Shown piece after piece: positions 1 through 11,114 of a stretch of DNA of 64,000 nt. Both the position numbers and the translations under genes were made by a program. This stretch comes from Lonicera japonica (taxonomy: Eukaryota > Streptophyta > Magnoliopsida > Dipsacales > Caprifoliaceae), in the NCBI GenBank assembly GCA_021464415.1, contig CM038467.1, positions 67,833,159 to 67,897,158 of the forward strand. The letters are read 5' to 3'. Below the pieces are notes generated by a model. It did no database searches and was not told the DNA's origin. It was given only the letters and a program-made list of their open reading frames with translations. Numbering within the stretch: the stretch's first letter is position 1; each line of letters begins with the position of its first letter.

Positions 1-1185
1 AATCCGCAAATGCGACCCCCGGGTCTCGTCCCCGTTCGGTTGGGCGTCTGAAACGTCGGAATGGATTCCTTCGTTTCATTTGCTGGAGTTATTTTCGTTG
101 ATTCATTCATATCATGTGTCCCTATGTTCTATTTCTAGATGCAAGAGGGTTCGTTTAGAGTCGCCAGTACGTTTTACGAGAAAAACGGACAAAAACGTTT
201 GTGTAAGAAGAAAGGCTACAGATAAGCCTTTCTTTACACGTTTGTCTACGAAACCAGGATTCTATAAGGCTCGAAACTATATTAACGGTTTGGGAAGGTG
301 TTAAGCACCCATTCCGCCCTTTCGGTCTCTAGTGGTCTTTTTATATGTTTATTCTATTTGAAAAACTTGGATGCTTTTACCGACAGTCTACTACTTTCTA
401 AGTAAAGACCCCAATTCTTGGGAAAAAAGGGAAAAAGGGATGAAGACCTTGTATTCCGAGATCCGATGTTTCGTTTTGAGAAATGCAAATACAAGTGACA
501 AAAAATCATTTTTCTTTAGAGAAGGAGTTTCTCGTATTATTTCTCGGATAATGACGGTTTTCTCGGGTTTTGACTTGTTTTGGAAAAGTTCAAATCTTTT
601 AGTGGAACTAATTCAATATGGAATTGGAACTCTTGAGAGGGGTTCTCCCGGACGTACCACAATCTATGAAACAGATAGGATATACTGGGTTTTTAATTCC
701 TAAGTAAGTTTTACCGGTTCGGGTTTTGAAAACGGGATTTTATCCGGATGGTAATGCACTTACTCTTCTGGTTTTGCAAATGGTTTTATCAGGGTCTTTT
801 GTTTTGAAAACGATAGACTATTTGTAACTTGACAATAAGTTTATTCAAATAAAATGTGGACAAAACAACAGAAGTGAAACAAATACACGGATATTTAATG
901 TTAAATGCTAGAAGAGACTTTCTTTACCTTCCCGACGAGAATAATAATAAGAAAGAAAATATAATCCGGCGGAGAGATTTCCGGCGATAACAATCTTTTT
1001 CTTCTTTAAATTTTTTCGAGAATTCGATTCCAGAGACGGGACACGCCGAGTGTCGGGAATAGATTCGATGATTCTTCAGAAATAAGACGATAATAGAGAA
1101 TGTTTGATGAAAGACTAAAAAAACAGATTTAAAGCTAGAATCTTCAATCCTAAGTTGCTGCCTTGAACCCTTGGGGGTGTTGGCC

Positions 1186-1193
1186 TATTTATA
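1186..1193 (-). promoter_or_regulatory. TATA box of the 3' LTR
   Basis: The minus strand reads TATAAATA, 15 bp downstream of the nearest TGTCGCGCGACA palindrome. The same box is conserved in the right LTR (19947-19954) and in the solo LTR (61125-61132). Confidence 0.75.
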
Positions 1194-1208
1194 CTGCTCG
1201 GGGAAGAT

Positions 1209-1416
1209 TGTCGCGCGACACTTCTCCAAAAGGGGCATATGTCGCGCGACACAGAGGTGATTGTCGCGCGACAAACGGCTGAAGTGATGTTTCTGACAGA
1301 CTGATTAGTCAGAGAGTGGATGGTCGGGGTTAGAGGGGTTTGTCGCGCGACACAGAGGTGATTGTCGCGCGACATATCAGTGATTGCCGCGTGACACACT
1401 GATATGTCATGCGACA
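1209..1416. promoter_or_regulatory. Array of seven TGTCGCGCGACA palindromes in U3
   Basis: Five perfect 12-bp palindromes start at 1209, 1240, 1262, 1341 and 1363. Two degenerate ones start at 1385 (TGCCGCGTGACA) and 1405 (TGTCATGCGACA). Start-to-start spacings are 31, 22, 79, 22, 22 and 20 bp, so most are about two DNA turns apart. The array sits directly upstream of the LTR TATA box on the transcribed strand. The degenerate copies differ mainly by changes expected from deamination at CpG. A role as a transcription-factor binding array is inference. Confidence 0.8.
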
Positions 1417-1557
1417 ATCCCTCTTAAAAGCAGGTTTGTTAGCCAACAAACCCTTTTGGGGTAGTTTCGGGTGCTCGGGTGGGTCCCGAACTTCAAAAAT
1501 AGTAGTTCTCGTAGGTCGTTAGGGTTCTTGCGGGGGTCACGGATCGGGGTGTCTACA

Positions 1558-1739
1558 GACCCTCTCGACTCAAGCTCCTTGCTTGCAAGGAATTGAGGCG
1601 ACTGGAAGAGATCATGATCCATGGCTCCCGCATGAACTCTAAAGGAGTGTGTGTATGCAAAAACTATTCGTGAACGCCTCCGGAGAGGGCTTCGAGTTTG
1701 GCTTTGCCTCTGGAGAGGGCTTTTGTTACCTCGTTGCTT
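1558..1739 (-). other. Spacer next to 3' LTR, weak polypurine tract
   Basis: On the minus strand the bases just before the LTR read GAGTCGAGAGGGTC, the only purine-rich candidate for a polypurine tract, and a weak one. No gene is seen here. Confidence 0.3.
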
Positions 1740-2500
1740 CTTTCGAGGACTTTCATTTGCTCCACTCACCTCAGATGGGAGGACTACCATTGCTCCACTA
1801 GCCTCAGATGGGAGGACTACCTTTTGTTCCACTTTGCGCCTCAGGTGGGAGGACTACCACTGTGCCTCTCTAGGAGGGCTTTGCCTCAGGTGGGAGGACT
1901 ACCATTGCTCCACTTTGCCTCTCTGGGAGAGCTCAGCCTCAGGTGGGAGGATTACCGTGTGCCTCTCTGTGAGGGCTTCACCTCAGGTGGGAGGACTACC
2001 GTGTGCCTCTCTGGGAGGGCTTCGCCTCAGGTGGGAAGACTACCATTGCTCCACTTTGCCTCTCTGGGAGGGCTTCGCCTCAGGTGGGAGGACTACCGTG
2101 TGCCTCTCTGGGAGGACTTCGCCTCAAGTGGGAGGACTACCGTGTGCCTCTCTGGGAGGGCTTCGCCTCAGGTGGGAGGACTACCATTGCTCCACTTTGC
2201 CTCTCTGGGAGGGCTTCGCCTCAGGTGGGAGGACTACCGTGTGCCTCTCTGGGAAGGCTTTGCCTCAGGTGGGAGGACTACCATTGCTCCACTTTACCTC
2301 TCTGGGAGGGCTTCGCCTCAGGTGGAAGGATTACCGTGTGCCTCTCTGGGAGGACTTCGCCTCAGGTGGGAGGACTACCGTTGCTACACTTGTGCCTCTC
2401 TGGGAGGGCTTCGCCTCAGGTGGGAGGACTTCGCCTCAGGTGGGAGGACTACCGTGTGCCTCTCTGGGAGGGCTTCGAATCTGTAAGAAGAAAGAAAAAT
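1740..2500. repeat. GC-rich minisatellite, mixed 44- and 53-bp units
   Basis: The unit begins GCCTCAGGTGGGAGGACTAC and continues with GTGTGCCTCTCTGGGAGGGC (44-bp form) or carries an added ATTGCTCCACTTT segment (53-bp form). About 15 units alternate irregularly. Both lengths are 2 modulo 3, so the reading frame rotates from unit to unit and all three forward frames stay open for hundreds of bases. The long plus-strand ORFs at 1651-2541, 1698-2486 and 2003-2596 are therefore repeat artefacts, not genes. A simpler related repeat (GCCTCTGGAGAGGGCTTGTG) continues to about 2610. Confidence 0.9.
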
Positions 2501-2610
2501 TGCCTCTGGGAGGGCTTTGTGAGTACTTTTGCCTCTGGTGAGGGCTTGTGTTGTGGTTTGCCTCTGGAGAGGGCTTGTGTTGTAGTTTGCCTCTAGAGAG
2601 GGCTTGTGTT

Positions 2611-3430
2611 GTATTCCGGTGATTTTGATTGTTGTCTCTCTTAGACTGCTAGAGTGAGAGAGAGAAATTTTTGTGAGGGTAAAAAGAGCTTCTCAGGGTC
2701 TAATCCGGATGTCCGTTTCCCTGTATCTTTCTGAACTTTATCTCTCATGTTTTCCTCGAGTGAAGATACTTCTCTCAGAAGGCAGTTTTCGGATTTCTTT
2801 TGCTCTCCGCAGAGTGATGGTCCGAGGTTTTCCAAACCATCTCTTCTGTATTGTGCTGAAAAGAAAATTTGTTTGAAAGTTTAATCTCTGATCTCTTTCT
2901 CTTCTTATTTTTCTCTTTTGGTGGACCCACATCGTATTCTGTTTCTCGATGCCCTTATTTCTCCCTCTTTTTGGGAAAGACTTTTCCTGGCCTTTTTCTG
3001 TTTTTGACCAGGAGTCTTTTTACCCCTTTCTTGCGATCAAGAGCCTTACTCACCCAAAACGAAGCCCTGAGCCGGTTTTGGCCTAACTGTCACTTTTGGT
3101 GTGGCTCTCCCTGTCACTCTGCATTTCTGTTTCTCTCGCTCATTTTGGGCGTTCATGCGGGTTCTTTCTCTTTTCTACTCTTTCAATTCTTTCTATTCCC
3201 GTCTTATTTTGATATCCGCCTTTTTCTCATTTGACGGTCTCGGTCCTTTCTGGGAGATCAGAGACTACTTCATCTGTTCGCATTTTCAGAGAGATGATTT
3301 GGAAGTCTTTCCCTCGAATTCTCATCCTGGGTGTGCGGTTTTTGGCAATTATTTCGAAAACTGCTTCTCGGAAGTCCTCCTGTAGGAGATAAAATGAGAC
3401 AAAGGTCAAAACAAACTGGGGAGGGGGCTG
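2611..3430. other. Non-coding spacer of the Tat 3' tail
   Basis: Pyrimidine-rich sequence on the plus strand with only short unrelated ORFs. I see no domain, repeat or RNA. It lies upstream of the antisense PMD gene and may contain its distal promoter. Confidence 0.5.
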
Positions 3431-3432
3431 AT

Positions 3433-3515
3433 TGTCGCACGACACCTCGGGAGAGGGCTCTTTGTCGCGCGACAAAAAGGCTATATGTCGCGCGACATAT
3501 TGCTCCATTATATAA
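3433..3515 (+). promoter_or_regulatory. Promoter of antisense PMD gene: palindromes plus TATA
   Basis: TGTCGCACGACA (3433-3444), TGTCGCGCGACA (3463-3474) and TGTCGCGCGACA (3486-3497) are followed after 11 bp by TATATAA (3509-3515). A long CT-rich tract of the plant Y-patch kind then leads to the ATG at 3765. The same palindrome-then-TATA order occurs in the LTR and before the second antisense gene. Promoter function is inferred from this arrangement. Confidence 0.65.
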
Positions 3516-3690
3516 CCCTCTTTGCTGAGCTCATTCCACCTCATTCTCTCCTTTCTCTTTCTCTCTCTAGCTCTCTTTCTCTCTCTTTTGCGCGACATAT
3601 TGCTCCATCATATAACCCTCTTTGCTGAGCTCATTCCACCTCATTCTCTCCTTTCTCTTTCTCTCTCTAGCTCTCTTTCTCTCTCTTTTT
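3491..3690. repeat. 100-bp tandem duplication of the antisense core promoter
   Basis: The segment starting CGCGACATATTGCTCC at 3491 repeats at 3591 with exactly 100 bp period and almost no change. Each unit holds half of the palindrome, a TATATAA-type box (second one near 3609-3615) and the CTCTCT tract, so the core promoter and leader are doubled. Confidence 0.9.
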
Positions 3691-3764
3691 CTCTTCTCCC
3701 AAGTGCAGAAGCCCTGCCGCTTTTCCGACTTTTCCGACTTTTCTGATATTTTACTCATACTCAG

Positions 3765-6700
3765 ATGGATCCTGCCTAGCCAGATCGACTCGAGGGTGAC
3801 CAGGAGGAGGTCACCTTTACCGACGCTCAGGGCGTTCTCCGCTGCAGTCCTCATCATGATGATTGGGAGGACTTGGATTGGTATAGTGAGGATGGGGTGG
3901 ACCGCGGTCGAGCGGTGGTCTACCGAGAAGGGACCCGGGCTGCTCCAGTTCCGGACGTTCCGTGGCTCTTGATGGAGCCTGTCTCTCACGAGATCCGTCG
4001 TCGATCTCTGGTATGTCTTCTTTTCGTGTTTTTTTATCTGTTCGGTTACTTTTGTCGTTTCCTGCATGTATTTTAAACAAAGTTTAGTATGCATGACTAG
4101 AAATAATGCCTGATTTTAGCGAACACATACTTTTACCTGTGATACCTCTTAGGTTTTTTAAAAAACTACATAATGTACCCTCCTAATCCCATAACCCTCA
4201 TAACTTTCATAATTCACAACAAAGTACCCTTAGGTTTGGAAAATTACATAATTTACCCTTATAACCCTATAACTCTCATATTTACACCAAAGTACCCTCA
4301 GGTTTGGAAAATTACATAATTTACCCCTATAACCCTATATCTCTCATAATTACACCAAAGTACCCTCAGGTTTGGAAAATTACATAATTTACCCTTATAA
4401 CCCTATATCTCTCATATTTACACCAAAGTACCCTCAAGTTTGGAAAATTACATAATTTACCCTTATAACCCTTATATCTCTCATAATTACACCAAAGTAC
4501 CCTCAGGTTTGGAAAATTACATAATTTACCATTATAACCCTATATCTCTCATATTTACACCAAAGTACCCTCATGTTTGGAAAATTACATAATTTACCCT
4601 TATAACCCTATAACTCTCATAACGACAATAAAGTACCCTCAGGTTTGGAAAATTACATAATTTATCCTAATAACCCTATAGCTCTCATAATTACACCAAA
4701 GTACCCTCAGGTTGGAAAATACATATTTACCCTTTAACCCTATATCTCTCATATTTACACCAAAGTACCCTTAGGTTTGGAAAATTACATAATTTACCCT
4801 TATAACCCTTATATCTCTCATAATTACACCAAAGTACCCTCAGGTTTGGAAAATTATATAATTTACCCTTATAACCCTATATCTCTCATATTTACACCAA
4901 AGTACCCTCATGTTTGGAAAATTACATAATTTACCCTTATAACCCTTATATCTCTCATAATTACACCAAAGTACCCTCAGGTTTGGAAAATTACATAATT
5001 TACCATTATAACCCTATATCTCTCATATTTACACCAAAGTACCCTCATGTTTGGAAAATTACATAATTTACCCTTATAACCCTATAACTCTCATAACGAC
5101 AACAAAGTACCCTCAGGTTTGGAAAATTACATAATTTATCCTAATAACCCTATAGCTCTCATAATTACACCAAAGTACCCTCAGGTTTGGAAAATTACAT
5201 AATTTACCCTTATAACCCTATATCTCTCATATTTACACCAAAGTACCCTTAGGTTTGGAAAATTACATAATTTACCCTTATAACCCTTATATCTCTCATA
5301 ATTACACTAAAGTACCCTCAGGTTTGGAAAATTATATAATTTACCCTTATAACCCTATATCTCTCATATTTACACCAAAGTACCCTCATGTTTGGAAAAT
5401 TACATAATTTACCCTTATAACCCTATAACTCTCATAACGACACCAAAGTACCCTCAGGTTTGGAAAATTACATAATTTATCCTTATAACACTATAGCTCT
5501 CATAATTACACCAAAGTACCCTCAGGTTTGGAAAATTACATAACTTACCCTTATAACCCTATAACTCTCATAATTACACCAAAATACCCTCATGTTTGGA
5601 AAATTACATAATTTACCCTTATAACCCTATAACTCTCATAACGACACCAAAATACCCTCAGTTTTGGAAAATTACATAATTTACCTTTATAACTCTATAA
5701 CTCTCATAATTACACCAAAGTACCCTCCGATTTGGAAAATTACATAATTTACCCTTATAACTCTCATAATTACACCAAAGTACCCTCAGGTTTGGAAAAT
5801 TACATAATTTACCTTTATAACCCTTATATCTCTCATAATTACACCAAAGTACCCTCAGGTTTGAAAAATTACATAATTTACCCTTATAACCCTATATCTC
5901 TCATATTTACACCAAAGTACCCTCATGTTTGGAAAATTACATAATTTACCCTTATAACCCTATAACTCTCATAACGACACCAAAGTACCCTCAGGTTTGG
6001 AAAATTACATAATTTATCCTTATAACCCTATAGCTCTCATAATTACACCAAAGTACCCTCAGGTTTTGAAAATTACATAATTTACCCTTATAACCCTATA
6101 ACTCTCATAATTACACCAAAGTACCCTCAGGTTTGGAAAATTACATAATTTACCTTTATAACCCTTATATCTCTCATAGTTACACCAAAGTACCCTCAGG
6201 TTTGGAAAATTACATAATTTACCCTTATAACCCTATATCTCTCATATTTACACCAAAGTACCCTCATGTTTGGAAAATTACATAATTTACCCTTATAACC
6301 CTATAACTCTTATAACGACACCAAAGTACCCTCAAGTTTGGAAAATTACATAACTTATCCTTATAACCCTATAGCTCTCATAATTACACCAAAGTACCCT
6401 AAGGTTTGGAAAATTACATAATTTACCCTTATAACCCTATAACTCTCATAATTACACCAAAGTACCCTCAAGTTTAGAATATTATATAATTTACCCTTAT
6501 AACCCTATAACTCTCATAATTACACCAAAGTACCCTCAGTTTTGGAAAATTTCATAATTTACCCTTATAACCCTATAACTCTTATAATTACACCAAAGTA
6601 CCCTCATAATCCTGTATTCGTTCCTTTTTGTTTGCAGTGGGTTGGCCGTGGTTGGGGTTCTCCTAACACCATTTCTTTAGAGTGGCGACAGGCACCGGCT

Positions 6701-9179
6701 CCTGTTTAGGAGTTGCTTCTCGCGACTCATTTCGGCTCTCTCTTCGATGCCCTCCCGGAGCGGGTATCTAGGGCAGCTGTGTTGGTGTCAGCTCTGGCCT
6801 GTCACTGGTGGGACACCACTCACACTTTTCACTAGAGCTGGAGGGAGATGGCGATGACCCCCCTCGACTTATTCGCTTTGACCGGGATTCCTTCAGGGGG
6901 TCCCTATACAGATCGATGTCCCCTTGTGTCTAACAGCAGAAGGCATTGTCGGTGCATTAGGATGGTTTTCGGAGCGACGGAGTTCTGGTGATACGATTCC
7001 TCGGGCCGTCTTAGTTACTCGGCTAGCCACAGAGAGAGCTCGATTAGTTGCCTCAGGAGCGCCGATGACCCGCCAGGAGGCACGCCAGTATGCTCGCGTT
7101 CTTCTTCTACTGACGCTCCATGATCTATTCGAGGCCCGTGGGGGGGACACGACCCATCTATGGTGGCTGCCCTATCTCCGGGATTTTAGTATCATGTTCG
7201 ACTATGATTGGGGCAGTTTTATTCTTGCCGTCCTCTATGATGCTATGGACCAGGTTTCTCGCCACTTAGCCCTGAACCTTAAGGGCTTTTCTCTGCTATG
7301 GGAGGTATATACCTTTGTTCCCTTATCTTTGTTCCAGTTCTTTACTTTTATTTGTTGATTGTTGCTGATATTCTTTGTGTTTCCTCTTCAGAGTTGGTTT
7401 GTGGTGTATACTCGCTTGGGTCGCGCCTAGGTAGATCTCCTCGTCGAGAACGAGGATCAGTTCCATTTTCTCCGTCGATTCATTGCGGGGAACTACAGGG
7501 CTCCCTACGTATACCGGACTCGGAAGACCGGAGCTGCTGCTGTTTATGACCTGTTGGAGGAGCAGGTAAATATCTTAGTATTCTTTCTTTTTCATAAATA
7601 AATTGTGAATAAAATATAAATAACTGAAACAAATTCTTGTTCTCCTTATAGATTGAGTGGGCCCCCTGGGGTGATATGGGTCTTTATTTTGGATATGGCC
7701 GTGCTCTAACTGCCTCGAGGACCAGGCGACTGATTAGGGATGAGTACGGCCTTCACTTTTACTTAGGCGAGAGAGTTATTCGCCAGCACACACTGGCCTA
7801 GTGGCCTCGAGTTCCACTATTTCCCCCGATTTTAATGAGGCGGACGGGCGAGATTGATCTGGTGACGGTGCAGGCCTTGGTGGATGGTCTTGGCTTTCAG
7901 ACGTTCACTGAGGAGGGAGACTACGCCACTTTCGCTTCATGTTACTTGATGAGGGAGTCGAATGGGACTCGGGGACGGGTCTTCTACGAGAGATATCGGG
8001 CGTTGGGAGGTGATCCCCATTATATACGAGGACAGACCCATCTAGCCAGGACGGTTCCGGGTCACCCGCCCCCTGTCCCTGATCAGATGGACAATATTTT
8101 GGACTCTGGTGATGATGATCCTGAGGGAGAGAGGGACGTCCATGCTGGTGCTGAGGGAGGCGATGATAGGCCCGAGGGTGGTGAGGGAGGTGGAACAGCG
8201 GCTGTTCCAGAGGAGCCTTCTCAGACGACGCCTAGAGAGGAGCAGCCTGCTGAGGGTTTTGAGTTCCCCACCGGTCCATCGGTATCTCCGGGGGTAGTTT
8301 CTGAGCGGTCCTGGGAGCCTGCGGACTTCGGGGTCGACTATGAGCAGTTCGGGAGGACTTCTCCTGCTGCGGCGACCACTCCTTCTAGTGGAGTACCTCC
8401 TTTGAGGGCGACGGCCATGGAGGATCCTCCCGGTGTCCGTACCTACGCCACGCTGACTCCTCTTCTGACGACTGCTATGGGGCCTCCAGCCCGATCTCTA
8501 GGTTTTGGGGGTTCTTCATCTTGGCCTTCCTTGTTCCCGATCCGCGAGGAGGGGGGGTCCACTTCCGCTGATGTTCCGGTGGGGCCATCCATTCCTTGGG
8601 TAGATCTACCCCCATTCCCTAGAGATATTTCTTATGTCGGCGCTGGTTTGCGTCGATACACGGTTCCTGAGTATCCTCTTCTTGAGGATACTTTTGACTA
8701 CTTGGGGGGCGCCCTGGTGACGAGGTACTTTCTTGATCTTCTCTTGATTTTAACTGTACTTATTTATTCTCTTGACTGTGCTGATTCTCTTGTCTTATGT
8801 CTTTTTTCAGCGGGTGAGTGTACGGGTGGCGGATCTGCGAGCTTGGCACGCCCAGTACCTCTACAGCTGAAACCTGCTCCAGTATGTCGGTCGAGACCCT
8901 CCAGCTTATATGCGTGACTACCAGAGGGCTATCGACGTCTCCTTGCGGCCGGACGACCCCCTGACTTCTTCTCGTGCTCGGACAGAGTCTCGGAGGAGTA
9001 GCAGTCGGACCTCCAGGCGTTCGTGGTCGTCAGTGATCCGTCCTACGACTCCTATCCAGTCGACGGGGCCTTCCCAGGCGGTAGTTCCTCCTGTTCAGGG
9101 TGTCCCAGTGGTTGATCTTACTCCCGAGGAGGGCTCGGGTGAGAGTGGGAGTGTGTCAAAACGCTCTCGAGTATATTAG
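3765..9179 (+). pseudogene. Antisense spliced gene for plant mobile domain (PMD) protein, broken
   Basis: Five exons can be read by splice sites and frame: 3765-4010, 6638-7304, 7392-7565, 7652-8724 and 8811-9179. The first three introns are GT-AG and phase 0; the phase at the last junction does not fit, so an indel is likely there. The protein has an acidic N-terminus, then PMD hallmarks: THTFH-SWREM and PLDLFALTGIPSGG (exon 2), ARVLLLLTLHDLF and WLPYLRDFSIMFDYDWGSF, then YGRALTASRTRRLIRDEY and YLGERVIRQH (exon 4), followed by a Pro/Glu-rich and Ser/Arg-rich tail. PMD is known from transposons and from host silencing factors such as Arabidopsis MAIN and MAIL1. In-frame stops: TAG at 3777, 6707, 6833, 7428, 7799 and TGA at 8868; one 1-base loss in a G-run near 6896-6900. 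It lies on the strand opposite gag-pol, between integrase and 3' LTR. A role against host silencing would be inference. Confidence 0.8.
4150..6610. repeat. AT-rich 68-bp minisatellite filling intron 1 of the PMD gene
   Basis: About 36 tandem units of 68 bp, each with AAAGTACCCTCAGGTTTGGA and AATTACATAATTTACCC. A marked variant with CATAACGACA recurs at about 4619, 5092, 5435, 5637, 5969 and 6311, that is every 3, 5 or 7 units, showing higher-order amplification. The array starts 140 bp after the donor at 4011 and ends just before the acceptor at 6637, so it makes up nearly the whole intron. ORFs within it are artefacts. Confidence 0.93.
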
Positions 9180-9526
9180 TTTTTTTCTTTCTGCATTTTT
9201 GTTAGTTCAGACAGATATGTATTTATTTTTAGATATGCATAGACAGATTATGTAGTTTTTTGAAAACTGTTCTTTTATTGGATTTTATGAAAATCTTTAT
9301 TTGTGTCTGATGATATATACTATTATTCTCTGTCTGTGAAAGATATATATACACACATATATATATATGAGTCAGTGATTTAGAAGCCATACCTTGTAGT
9401 GTAGTGACATTTAGGTTTCCTGCAAAAGAACAAAGTGAGGACAAGAATGCATCCAGAAGTAATTCTTTTGGCAAGAATGACTCTTATGTGAAAGGAAAAC
9501 AAAAATAGGGTGGCCCTAAGTGGGTT
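9180..9526. other. AT-rich spacer between the two antisense genes
   Basis: T-rich sequence with a TA microsatellite at 9343-9368. It holds the presumed 3' end of the PMD gene and the upstream region of the next one. No gene is seen. Confidence 0.5.
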
Positions 9527-9604
9527 TGTCGCTCGACAATCCCTCCTGGGCATGGGTTTGTCGCGCGACAAACAGGCACAGGACCTTCCTTTTTTGCTAT
9601 AAAT
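9527..9604 (+). promoter_or_regulatory. Promoter of second antisense gene: palindromes plus TATA
   Basis: TGTCGCTCGACA (9527-9538) and the perfect TGTCGCGCGACA (9559-9570) are followed after 27 bp by TATAAAT (9598-9604). The ATG is 40 bp further at 9644. This is the third place in the element with palindromes directly upstream of a TATA box. Confidence 0.65.
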
Positions 9605-9643
9605 GCACCCATCTTCCTTCCTTCATCCCCACACCTCTCCAAA

Positions 9644-10900
9644 ATGTCTTTTTATCGCACAACATCTAATTTTTCTTACATTAATGCCCGAGATGCTCTG
9701 ATATCTTCTGAAAATGGTCTGAATTTTGGTGCATTTAGCTCTTTAGCGGGCTGGTGCCATCGTCCCGTCGATTTTTCCTTTATGTTAGCTGCTTTGTATT
9801 TCTAGAGTCCTGCGGACCATCTCTTCCGCTTTGGACTAGATGAGCTCTGTTCGACCTATGAGGAGTTCTCCTGGCTGTTATGTTCTGACGTTCGTCTCCC
9901 AATGGAAGTTCTCATGGAAGAAATCGATCCTCGCGATATGCTGATTGCTCTTTTAGCCATTCCCCAAGCGGCCTGTGATGGTTTTATTACCGACGGACTC
10001 ATTGACCTCCATAAGATGGTGAGGTTCTTTCATCATTACGAAGATAAAGCCTCTTATAGTGTGGGGCGAACTGCGGCGGCTTTGATCTGTCTTGTTTCGG
10101 ATATGTTACTGGTGACGGGCTCTTCTCGTGTTAATCCGACTATTCTAAATTTGATCTACCATGCTAGGAATGGGGAGTCCATAGTGCCCATCGTTCTTGC
10201 AGAGACTCTGAATGGTCTAGATGATATTCAAATGGGGGCCTCACCCTTCTTCAGAGGAAGTCCGCGTTTGCTATACATGTGGCTGTTGGAGCGTTTCTGA
10301 TCGGTGGGTTTCAACGGGGTTCGGCTCGACAACCCGACACACTTCCTCTATTGTCCTCTCTTCGGTGCTTTGACCATGTCTTCCTCTGATTGGACGGTGT
10401 GGTTTTTGGAAAACTTTCGTGCCATTCGGTGGAACATCCCTTGGTGGAAGTTGAGGTTGATGGTGCTTAGTACTGGAGGTCAGAACTACGTTCGGCTCCG
10501 CGGGCTCTGGTTTACCTCCTTTTATCTCACAGGACGTCTTCTTCGGCAGTTTAACGTTCCTCAAGAAATTCCCCTTGGTCTGAACAACTTCTCCCCTGAG
10601 TCCAAGTTTGTGACCCCGCACGTTTCTTCATCAGTAGAGAGGATGTGGCGTGCTCGGCTGACTCGGCAGTTCAACTATGCCTATTTCGGTATTTTCAGGC
10701 CCCTTCGGGCTGACATTATTCGCTCTTGCTGGCGATCTCTAGAAGAAGAGCTGATTGATGACCCCTTTCAAATGGAGTGGTTCCGATTCATGAATTTTGA
10801 GCCTACAGAGGATAACATTGTCTTTGCGTATCAAATCCTGGACGAGGCTCGAATTGATTTGGCCACCGAGGACCTGGTGTGGCTAACCCCTAGGGATTAG
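9644..10900 (+). pseudogene. Second antisense ORF, mobile-domain-like transposon protein, broken
   Basis: One frame is readable from ATG 9644 to the stop at 10898-10900 (about 418 codons) with only two internal stops, TAG near 9803 and TGA at 10298. Visible segments include SIVPIVLAETLNGLDD, SPRLLYMWLLERF, WNIPWWKLRLMVL and a closing YLTGRLLRQFNVPQEIP. This order (a block near 'LAETL', a 'LYMWL' block, a W-rich block, then R-RQF-x-QxIP) resembles accessory ORFs of plant gypsy elements related to PMD or DUF7745 proteins. That assignment comes from memory of the motif pattern and is tentative. The gene faces integrase tail to tail, 214 bp apart, and has its own palindrome/TATA promoter. AATAAA near 10973 could serve as its poly(A) signal. 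Confidence 0.6.
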
Positions 10901-11114
10901 TTTCTTCTTGTATGTTGTATTTCCTTTGTAACTTTCGGTGTTCTGAACCACTTCTTAATAATATACGAGGGAAAATAAATTTCTTTACAAAGTTTAAACC
11001 GGGCCTGAAGTCACTTCTCAGGTTGCCTACGTTCCCCCTTTTTTGATTTTTTCAAAAACACAAATTTTGAATTGGGGCTCAGGTTTACGTAGTTCTTATA
11101 TATACATGTTATTC
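10901..11114. other. Convergent 3' ends of antisense gene 2 and pol
   Basis: Short AT-rich interval between two stop codons on opposite strands. It contains AATAAA (+) near 10973. No further feature is seen. Confidence 0.5.

Larger units (their letters stand above)
1..1557 (-). repeat. 3' LTR of the Tat element (6 bases short)
   Basis: This matches 18753-20318 throughout. On the minus strand it starts TGTAGACACCCC (ending at 1557) and would end TCTCACA just left of base 1. U3 lies on the high-coordinate side and holds the palindrome cluster at 1209-1416; the TATA box is at 1186-1193. The rest (R and U5) runs leftwards and includes the block at 293-325 (GGTGTTAAGCACCC on the plus strand). Short ORFs inside are chance. 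Confidence 0.93.

Noticed and set aside
1651..2596. Long overlapping plus-strand ORFs with a repeated W-E-D-Y pattern
   Set aside because: They are read-through of a stop-free minisatellite whose frame rotates; all three frames are open.
4150..6610. Telomere-like look of ATAACCCTATAACCCT
   Set aside because: The unit is 68 bp and not TTTAGGG; it lies inside an intron of a retrotransposon gene.
4150..6610. CRISPR-like regular array
   Set aside because: Units are directly adjacent with no unique spacers, and the DNA is plant nuclear.
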